A stretch of DNA of 5,992 nucleotides from NCBI GenBank assembly GCA_902476665.1, contig CABSEO010000136.1, forward strand, positions 1-5,992. The letters are read 5' to 3'. The notes under the pieces were generated by a model, which made no database searches, was not told where the DNA came from, and worked only from the letters and a program-made list of their open reading frames with translations. Shown here piece by piece: positions 1 to 4,612 of this stretch (position 1 is its first letter; the number at the start of each line of letters is the position of its first letter). The translations under genes were made by a program, and so were the position numbers. Origin of the DNA: an uncultured Emergencia sp. Its GTDB lineage: Bacteria > Bacillota > Clostridia > Peptostreptococcales > Anaerovoracaceae.

Positions 1-1
1 T

Positions 2-430
2 TTATACTCCTGTGTGTCCAAAGCCGCCTTCTCCTCTTTCTGTATCAGAAAGGCTTTCCGCCAGCTCCAGTTCCGCCTGTTCAAATCGCAAGATGACAAC
101 CTGAGCAATCCGCAGACCATCTGTAATGGTAAATGGTTCTTGTCCCCAATTAATCATGGGAACCTTTAATTCTCCCCGATAATCACTGTCAATGGTTCCG
201 ATTCCATTGACAAGACCCAGTCCGTGCTTGATGGCAAGGCCACTTCTTGCTCTGACCTGTGCCTCATATCCTTCAGGCAGCTCAATAAAAATTCCTGTGG
301 GAATCAGTTTTCTTTCTCCTGGTGCGAGAGTAACCGGTTCCTGCAGATGTGCAGGAAGATCAAAGCCTGCAGAGCCGGCGGTTTCGTACCGCGGTAGAAT
401 ACCGCTTTTGCTGATAATTCTTACTTTCAT
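2..430 (-). CDS. dut: dUTPase (deoxyuridine 5'-triphosphate nucleotidohydrolase)
   Basis: Hydrolyses dUTP to dUMP and pyrophosphate in the cytosol. This keeps uracil out of DNA and supplies dUMP for thymidylate synthesis. The 142-residue length is normal for a trimeric dUTPase, and all five family motifs are present in order: AGFDL (21-25), RSGLA (62-66), [15 protein letters not shown] (74-88, with presumed catalytic Asp81 and Tyr84), GLRIAQVV (105-112) and the C-terminal glycine-rich arm [10 protein letters not shown] (132-141). The gene is complete, with a TAA stop at 2-4. It is the last visible gene of a minus-strand operon and begins 11 bases after the M16 peptidase stop. Its ribosome site is a modest AAAGGT at 438-443, seven bases from the ATG and overlapping that stop codon, so translation may be coupled. 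A terminator, if any, lies beyond the left edge. The family assignment is very secure. Confidence 0.97.
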   Translation of the reverse strand: MKVRIISKSGILPRYETAGSAGFDLPAHLQEPVTLAPGERKLIPTGIFIELPEGYEAQVRARSGLAIKHGLGLVNGIGTIDSDYRGELKVPMINWGQEPFTITDGLRIAQVVILRFEQAELELAESLSDTERGEGGFGHTGV

Positions 431-441
431 GGCATTTACCT

Positions 442-1695
442 TTAATTGTCTTTCATAATTCTCTTCAGATCCAGCTTATTTCTGGTGACTGCTACGGCAG
501 AATAAGCTGAAAAATCACAGATAAGTGACTTTACCTGATCAATGTCATCCAAAGTAACATTGTCAAACCCGGAAATAACTTCCTCTGCTGTCAGAATCGG
601 ATTATTCAGAATCACATTTTTTCCATTTTTAAACATTCTTCCGGATACATTTTCCTGCCCAAAGATGTATGCGGCTTTCAGCTGTTCTCTGGAAGATTCC
701 AGTTCTTCTTCCGTAACTCCTGCTGCTGCAAGACTTTTTAGCTCGCTTCTGATGCCAAGGATTGCATCCCTGATCTTATCATGACTGACACCGGCATAAA
801 TGTTGAAATAACCATCATCTTTAAAATAGCCTGCCATGGAGTATACTGAATAAGCCAGTCCTTTCTGTTCTCTGATATTCTGAAACAATCTTGAACTCAT
901 GCTTCCACCCATAATGTTGTTCAGTATGGAAAAGGCATAGTATCTGTCGTCATTAAGAGCCAGTCCCTTTGCAGCAAGACAGATATGAGACTGCTCGATG
1001 TCTTTTGTAATAACTTTATAAGAAGGTTGATAAACAGCATTTACAGCCTTTTTCACGTCCTTTTTTTCGCGAAGGCCAAGAAACTTGTCACTGAAATAAT
1101 TGCACAGATCATCAGGATCAAAGTTTCCTGCTACAGAAATAACGATATTATCTCTTGTATATTCTTCATCAAAATATTCTTTCATGACCTTGTGAGTGAT
1201 TTTCTTCAGACTGGTCGGTGTCCCAATGATAGATTTACCCAGTGAGCTTCCTTTGAAAATGATAGAAGTAATCGTGTCATGAGCCAGTTCGTCAGGTGCA
1301 TCCTTTGTCATTTTGATTTCTTCACAAATCACCTGGCGTTCCTTATTCATCTCTTCCCTGTCAAAAAGAGAAGACGACAGCATGTCAACCAGAACATCAG
1401 CTGCCTGTTTGTAATTGCTGTAAATTGCCTTAACATAATAGCAGGTTGCTTCTTTACCTGTGAAAGCGTTGATCTGTCCTCCTATCCTGTCAATATCACC
1501 GGCGATTTTTTTGGCAGATCTGGTTTCCGTGCCTTTGAACATCATATGTTCAATAAAATGTGAAATTCCCGCATATTTCGGTTCCTCATCAACGGCTCCT
1601 GCTCTGACCCAGATACCGATGGCTACCGACTGCACATATGGAATTTCTTCCATGACAATTCTGATTTTAGAATCTAACTGTTTTGTAATCACCAT
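442..1695 (-). CDS. M16-family zinc metallopeptidase (processing-peptidase / MlpA-like)
   Basis: A 417-residue single-chain peptidase of the insulinase superfamily, of the size of the M16B group (mitochondrial processing peptidase beta, Bacillus MlpA/YmxG). The inverted zinc motif HFIEH is at residues 46-50: His46 and His50 bind zinc, and Glu49 is the general base. The third ligand is Glu126 in the ICEEIKM stretch, exactly 76 residues after His50 as in MPP-beta. The C-terminal half carries the R-Y substrate-binding pair, Arg275 and Tyr282, in [12 protein letters not shown]. The protein is therefore expected to be active rather than a degenerate partner subunit. There is no signal peptide, so it should act in the cytosol; its substrate is unknown. 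AAGGAG at 1705-1710, inside the preceding gene, sets the ATG start nine bases on. It lies between a small membrane-protein gene and dut in one operon. Calling it mlpA would go beyond the evidence. Confidence 0.95.
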   Translation of the reverse strand: MVITKQLDSKIRIVMEEIPYVQSVAIGIWVRAGAVDEEPKYAGISHFIEHMMFKGTETRSAKKIAGDIDRIGGQINAFTGKEATCYYVKAIYSNYKQAADVLVDMLSSSLFDREEMNKERQVICEEIKMTKDAPDELAHDTITSIIFKGSSLGKSIIGTPTSLKKITHKVMKEYFDEEYTRDNIVISVAGNFDPDDLCNYFSDKFLGLREKKDVKKAVNAVYQPSYKVITKDIEQSHICLAAKGLALNDDRYYAFSILNNIMGGSMSSRLFQNIREQKGLAYSVYSMAGYFKDDGYFNIYAGVSHDKIRDAILGIRSELKSLAAAGVTEEELESSREQLKAAYIFGQENVSGRMFKNGKNVILNNPILTAEEVISGFDNVTLDDIDQVKSLICDFSAYSAVAVTRNKLDLKRIMKDN

Positions 1696-1700
1696 ATATT

Positions 1701-1940
1701 TTAACTCCTTTTTGACTTGATTAGCAGAATCACTAATATAATTGCGACAGCACCGAGAGCAATGTTCTCAGCGGTCCTTCCAAGGACTGAACCCAGAACT
1801 CCTGTCACCAGTATGATACCTGCAAAAATAAATATCACTGCAAGAAAAACTGCAAGACCAATCCCGACCCTATTCGGTTTGTCTGAAATTTCTTGTTCTG
1901 ATGCGCCTTTTTCCAAAAGATCTTTTTCATTTTGCTTCAT
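1701..1940 (-). CDS. small two-helix membrane protein, function unknown
   Basis: I do not recognise this 79-residue protein. The N-terminal 24 residues are charged and hydrophilic. Two hydrophobic stretches follow, at about 26-48 and 58-74, joined by a short turn with Arg55 and Glu58, and the protein ends in a basic tail, KSKRS. Positive charges at both ends suggest that both termini face the cytoplasm (hairpin topology). It has no Cys or His residues and no recognisable domain. The start is supported by AAAGGAG at 1954-1960, though the spacer of 13 bases is long. It is the first gene of the minus-strand operon, ends five bases before the M16 peptidase gene, and contains that gene's ribosome site. 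A role with the peptidase at the membrane is possible, but this is inference from position only. The tight spacing and plausible helices make it more likely real than a shadow. Confidence 0.75.
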   Translation of the reverse strand: MKQNEKDLLEKGASEQEISDKPNRVGIGLAVFLAVIFIFAGIILVTGVLGSVLGRTAENIALGAVAIILVILLIKSKRS

Positions 1941-2025
1941 AGAATGATTTATGCTCCTTTAATGAACCATTTGATAATTTTGTACATAGACTGAAATATG
2001 AATTCTACTTTACCCATGATTTTTA

Positions 2026-2034
2026 ATTGTAACA
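2026..2034 (-). promoter_or_regulatory. candidate extended -10 promoter of the membrane protein-M16-dut operon
   Basis: Read on the minus strand, this is TGT followed by TACAAT, a one-mismatch -10 box with the TGn extension that can replace a good -35. No good -35 is seen 16-18 bases upstream (TATGAT at best). Transcription would start near 2019 and give a leader of about 80 bases before the ATG at 1940. It is the best candidate in the gap but unproven. Confidence 0.4.
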
Positions 2035-2059
2035 CAAAACGGGGCTGAATCATATACTT
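2031..2059 (+). promoter_or_regulatory. sigma-K-type sporulation promoter for the cysteine-rich gene
   Basis: AACA at 2031-2034, a 16-base spacer, then CATATACTT at 2051-2059. This fits the Bacillus sigma-K consensus as I recall it (MACM, 16-17 bases, CATANNNTD) at every specified position. The -10 also resembles sigma-E (CATACAHT, 7 of 8), but no sigma-E-like -35 sits at the right spacing. Transcription would start near 2066, about 33 bases before the ATG, with AAGGAGGT at 2085-2092. The match covers only a few fixed bases, so support comes jointly from position and the nature of the gene product. Confidence 0.6.
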
Positions 2060-2098
2060 ATTCAAGAAAGATTATCTAACCTACAAGGAGGTAAATTT

Positions 2099-3133
2099 AT
2101 GAGTTGCTTCGGTTCAAAAGTAACACCGGACCTCTATCAGAATTGCTGTAATTCCGGCAATCTATGTGAGTTCGACGGAGATATGAGCAGCATCGTTACT
2201 GCGCCGATTTATGTGCAGCAGGTTTTTGATGCTGTAAAATTCAATCTTCAGGGAATGAAGACCTTTAATGAGCAGGAATTCTGTCCGTGCATTCCGCCCG
2301 GCTACAGGATCAAAAGAGTCATAGATATCAGATGTAAACGGTTTTTCAATCCCGATAATATTGATGATTCCAGAAATCTGACATTGGAAGTCGACACCAG
2401 CATCTCCGGTGCATCATTTCTGAAAGACTGTCACGGAAACTATCTGAATGTAGTTGGCGCTGACGGTACATATTCCGAACGGATTATGTATGCGGATACT
2501 TCCGACTGCGATGAAAAATGTATGGGAACACCGGTATTCGGTACACAGTGTGTGTCTATCCACGGTAATGTTCTCATAGAACTGGATCTGCTCCTTTGTG
2601 ACAACTGTGGATGTGAAATCTGCTTTACAACCTGCACAGAAGTATGCATTGCATCCAGAGAACAGCCGATGGTTCTGACAAACTTCTTTGAAATCTGTAT
2701 GCCATCTACAATCGATACTGCATTTCTGCCGCGTTTCACAGAATTCTGCAATTCTGCCTGTGAGGCCAGACTAGCCACCAATAACTGTGGCAGGGATTTG
2801 AATGTAGGGTGTAATGGAGAAATTTCCGGCAACCTGATTGTTGCGATCTGTCTGACCTGCGAAAAGAAAATTGTTGTGCCCGTTCAGCTGTGTGTTCTTT
2901 CAACCGGTTATGTAGACGCGCCACTTCAGCAGAATTCTGTCTGCACTACCTTCCCTAGTCTTTTTCCAAACACTATTAAGGAATGTGACACAAAGAACTG
3001 CAGAGAAGATCAATGCGAAGATCAGCATGAATCTTGCGGACATAGCCAGTCATGTGAACCTTGCGAATGCTGTGAACCTTGTCAGTCACATCACTCATGT
3101 GAACCGCCAAGAAGACCTCAGCCAAGAAGGTAG
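2099..3133 (+). CDS. very cysteine-rich protein, probable spore coat/exosporium structural protein
   Basis: A 344-residue protein with 36 cysteines (about 10%). They are spread over the chain, with clusters at 167-183 (six Cys) and 313-334 (seven Cys, including CECCEPC). There is no signal peptide, membrane helix or enzyme motif. It starts with a Cys-containing head (C3, C16, C17, C23). The body, about 28-275, is rich in short beta-like hydrophobic stretches and holds two similar segments (about 152-183 and 240-265). The tail, about 296-344, is hydrophilic and rich in His, Cys, Glu, Pro and Arg, ending PRRPQPRR. Cysteine-rich mother-cell proteins such as CdeC of Clostridioides difficile and CsxA of C. 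sporogenes crosslink into the exosporium, and this protein has the same character; homology to them is not shown. A cytosolic Cys-rich protein suits disulfide or metal crosslinking on the spore surface. The start is firm: AAGGAGGT lies six bases before the ATG. The gene stands alone between a sigma-K-like promoter and a terminator. Confidence 0.85.
   Translation: MSCFGSKVTPDLYQNCCNSGNLCEFDGDMSSIVTAPIYVQQVFDAVKFNLQGMKTFNEQEFCPCIPPGYRIKRVIDIRCKRFFNPDNIDDSRNLTLEVDTSISGASFLKDCHGNYLNVVGADGTYSERIMYADTSDCDEKCMGTPVFGTQCVSIHGNVLIELDLLLCDNCGCEICFTTCTEVCIASREQPMVLTNFFEICMPSTIDTAFLPRFTEFCNSACEARLATNNCGRDLNVGCNGEISGNLIVAICLTCEKKIVVPVQLCVLSTGYVDAPLQQNSVCTTFPSLFPNTIKECDTKNCREDQCEDQHESCGHSQSCEPCECCEPCQSHHSCEPPRRPQPRR
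3005..3105 (+). repeat. short direct repeats encoding the Cys-rich tail
   Basis: Within the 3' end of the cysteine-rich gene, GAAGATCA occurs at 3005-3012 and 3017-3024. TGTGAACC occurs at 3053-3060, 3071-3078 and 3098-3105, each time coding for Cys-Glu-Pro. The repeats give the tail its (S)CEP units. Such repeats can expand or contract by slippage, so tail length may vary between strains. Confidence 0.7.
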
Positions 3134-3168
3134 CGGAAGATAACGGCAATCTAGCTGTTATTGAACAG

Positions 3169-3202
3169 AAAGGAGCCATTCAGTCACGATGGCTCCTTTT
3201 TT
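3169..3202 (+). terminator. intrinsic terminator of the cysteine-rich gene, possibly bidirectional
   Basis: A perfect 11-bp stem pairs 3169-3179 with 3189-3199 around a nine-base loop. It runs into six T residues (3197-3202), 36 bases after the stop codon. Read from the minus strand, the same stem is followed only by TTTCTGTT. It could therefore also end the nth transcript, whose stop is at 3220, but less efficiently. No better nth terminator is visible. Confidence 0.9.
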
Positions 3203-3219
3203 ACGGTGTGCTCACTCAA

Positions 3220-3843
3220 CTACAAGTGCTTTTCACAATACATTCGAATGGTACAGTTTTCACAGTCAGGTTTCCTTGCATAACAGCAGTTTCGTCCATG
3301 GAAAATCAGTGAATGATGTGTTCTGGACCAGCGATTTTCCGGAATGACTTCCATCAGTCCCAGTTCTGTCTTCAATACGTCCTTGGCACTGACAAATCCG
3401 ATCCTGTTTGCAACCCGAAAGACATGAGTATCTACTGCAATACGCTGCTGTCCGAATCCAACAGACAGTACTACATTAGCAGTCTTACGTCCGACACCCG
3501 GAAGTTCAGTCAGCCTGTCGTAATCACAAGGAACCTGTCCGTCATACTTTTCGACCAGAACTTTAGCCATATTTACAATATTTTTTGACTTTGTCTTATA
3601 CATGCCGATTCGCCTGATATATTGACTGACCTCCTCGGGATCGGCTTTTGATAAAGAAAAAGCATCAGGATATGCTTCAAAAAGAGCCGGCGTCACCTGA
3701 TTAACACTTTTATCTGTGGTCTGTGCCGACAAAGCCACAGCTACAATAAGCTGAAATACATTCTGATGATGAAGCGCACATTCCGCATCCGGATAGGTCT
3801 CCTCCAGAATGTCCAAAATCTTTTTTACAGTTTCGTTTTTCAT
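3220..3843 (-). CDS. nth: endonuclease III (DNA glycosylase/AP lyase)
   Basis: A base-excision repair enzyme that removes oxidised pyrimidines and cleaves the strand at the abasic site. With the start at 3843 the protein has 207 residues, and its key residues fall at the same numbers as in E. coli Nth. The helix-hairpin-helix is LPGVGRKTANVVL (114-126) with catalytic Lys120, then Asp138 in AVDTH. The 4Fe-4S ligands are Cys187, Cys194, Cys197 and Cys203 (C-x6-C-x2-C-x5-C). The open frame runs on to a TTG at 3897 and an ATG at 3885, but those 18 codons read through a strong promoter and give a hydrophobic, non-family N-terminus, so I reject them. No ribosome site precedes the ATG; the bases before it are T-rich. 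The gene diverges from the gntR-type regulator. Confidence 0.96.
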   Translation of the reverse strand: MKNETVKKILDILEETYPDAECALHHQNVFQLIVAVALSAQTTDKSVNQVTPALFEAYPDAFSLSKADPEEVSQYIRRIGMYKTKSKNIVNMAKVLVEKYDGQVPCDYDRLTELPGVGRKTANVVLSVGFGQQRIAVDTHVFRVANRIGFVSAKDVLKTELGLMEVIPENRWSRTHHSLIFHGRNCCYARKPDCENCTIRMYCEKHL

Positions 3844-3850
3844 ACAAAGA

Positions 3851-3879
3851 ATTATACAAAAAAAAATAAGTTTTGACAA
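3851..3879 (-). promoter_or_regulatory. housekeeping promoter of nth, implying a leaderless mRNA
   Basis: On the minus strand, TTGTCA (3879-3874), a 17-base spacer and TATAAT (3856-3851): 11 of 12 consensus bases with ideal spacing. The spacer contains a run of nine T residues (3858-3866 as A on the plus strand). Initiation about seven bases after the -10 falls at 3843-3845, that is, on or next to the A of the nth start codon. Confidence 0.8.
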
Positions 3880-3897
3880 CCTCATCAATCTTGACAA
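3873..3897. repeat. direct repeat TTGACAA x2, 18-base period, carrying both -35 boxes
   Basis: TTGACAA lies at 3873-3879 and 3891-3897. The right copy provides the regulator's -35 on the plus strand. The left copy, read on the minus strand, provides the nth -35 (TTGTCA). The repeat could simply reflect two -35 elements or could be a protein-binding site. Confidence 0.5.
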
Positions 3898-3919
3898 AAG
3901 ATATCAGCCCGCCTATAAT
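3891..3919 (+). promoter_or_regulatory. perfect-consensus housekeeping promoter of the GntR-family regulator
   Basis: TTGACA (3891-3896), a 17-base spacer and TATAAT (3914-3919): all 12 consensus bases with ideal spacing. Transcription should start near 3926, some 24 bases before the ATG at 3950, with AGGAGG at 3938-3943. Confidence 0.9.
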
Positions 3920-3949
3920 TGAATACGGTTTGAAATTAGGAGGAAATGT

Positions 3950-4612
3950 ATGTCTATTATTCAATACCTGGAAGATGGAAAGACCGGCAGCCAGCCACTG
4001 TCCACCAACCTGTATACTGAATTGCAGGAAGACATTCTTACTGGTAAACTTCGAGCAGGTGAAAAACTGACCGAGCAGAAAATCTGCAACGAATACAAGG
4101 TGAGCAGAACTCCTGTGAGAGAAGCTCTGCGTCAGCTGGAAACTGACGGTCTCATTGAAAATATCCCAAACCGCGGCGCTTTTGTCATCGGTCTTTCTAA
4201 ACAGGATATCGAGGATATGTATGAGCTTAGAAAAGCTTATGAAATCCAGGCTGTCAGATGGGCTATCGAAAGAATCACTGATGAAGAGCGCAGCGAGCTT
4301 GAAGAAACATTTGAATTCATGGAATTCTACACCATGAAAAATGATATCAACAAGATGCTGAATATTAATACAGCATTTCATCAAATCATCTATAATGCGA
4401 CTCATAACCGTATGTTGAAACAGATACTTTCTTCTTATCAGGTGTATCTGAAATTCTGCAATCCATCCAATTATTATGCTCCGGATTATCTGACTACTGT
4501 TCTGGATGAGCATAGAGCAATTTACGAGGCTTTTCAGGCCGGTGATGTGGAAGGCGGTGCTCTGGCTATGAGAATACATATGGATCAGTCACGAAGCAGA
4601 AAATTTAAATAG
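3950..4612 (+). CDS. GntR-family transcriptional regulator, FadR/FCD subgroup
   Basis: A 220-residue DNA-binding regulator. Residues about 18-80 form the winged helix typical of GntR proteins: LYTELQEDILTGKLRAGEKL leads into the recognition helix region VSRTPVREALRQLETDGLIE and the wing NRGAFVIGLS. Residues about 86-215 form the all-helical FCD effector domain. Its metal-site histidines appear to be His144 (in NTAFH), His188 (in DEHRAI) and His210 (in RIHMDQ). The first ligand, usually Asp four residues before the first His, is Asn140 here. FCD regulators usually sense small organic acids, sugar acids or amino acids; nothing nearby indicates the ligand. AGGAGG at 3938-3943 fixes the start. 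The gene diverges from nth and overlaps the end of ppk by 24 bases tail to tail. Neither neighbour is a typical FCD target, so autoregulation or a distant target is likely. Confidence 0.94.
   Translation: MSIIQYLEDGKTGSQPLSTNLYTELQEDILTGKLRAGEKLTEQKICNEYKVSRTPVREALRQLETDGLIENIPNRGAFVIGLSKQDIEDMYELRKAYEIQAVRWAIERITDEERSELEETFEFMEFYTMKNDINKMLNINTAFHQIIYNATHNRMLKQILSSYQVYLKFCNPSNYYAPDYLTTVLDEHRAIYEAFQAGDVEGGALAMRIHMDQSRSRKFK

Noticed and set aside
192..458. Plus-strand open frames opposite dut and M16 (192-458, 542-784, 985-1245, 1279-1563, 1460-1720, 1717-1947).
   Set aside because: All lie opposite well-supported genes, show no family motifs, and have the composition of antisense frames.
1971..2002. 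TTGATA at 1971-1976 with TATGAA at 1997-2002 as a vegetative promoter for the cysteine-rich gene.
   Set aside because: The 20-base spacing is too long and the -10 is poor. The sigma-K-type match nearer the gene is better.
3005..3105. Short repeats considered as a CRISPR-like or mobile-element signal.
   Set aside because: Units are only 8 bases, in frame, and encode repeated Cys-Glu-Pro; there are no regular spacers.
3141..3160. Small imperfect hairpin just after the cysteine-rich gene (TAACGGC / GCTGTTA).
   Set aside because: The stem is only 7 bp with one mismatch and no T-run follows; the strong terminator at 3169-3202 explains the region.
2440..3179. Minus-strand open frames opposite the cysteine-rich gene (2440-2832, 2736-2924, 2976-3179).
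   Set aside because: No ribosome sites and no recognisable protein features; the plus-strand gene has a strong ribosome site, promoter and terminator.
3844..3897. An N-terminal extension of nth starting at TTG 3897 or ATG 3885.
   Set aside because: These codons read through the nth -35 and -10 boxes and the T-run, have no ribosome site, and break the exact residue-number match with E. coli Nth.
3710..4579. A 289-codon open frame on the minus strand, covering nearly all of the regulator gene and part of nth.
   Set aside because: It lies opposite the regulator and in another frame of nth, has the Ser/Phe/Ile/His-rich composition of an antisense shadow, no ribosome site, and runs through both promoters.
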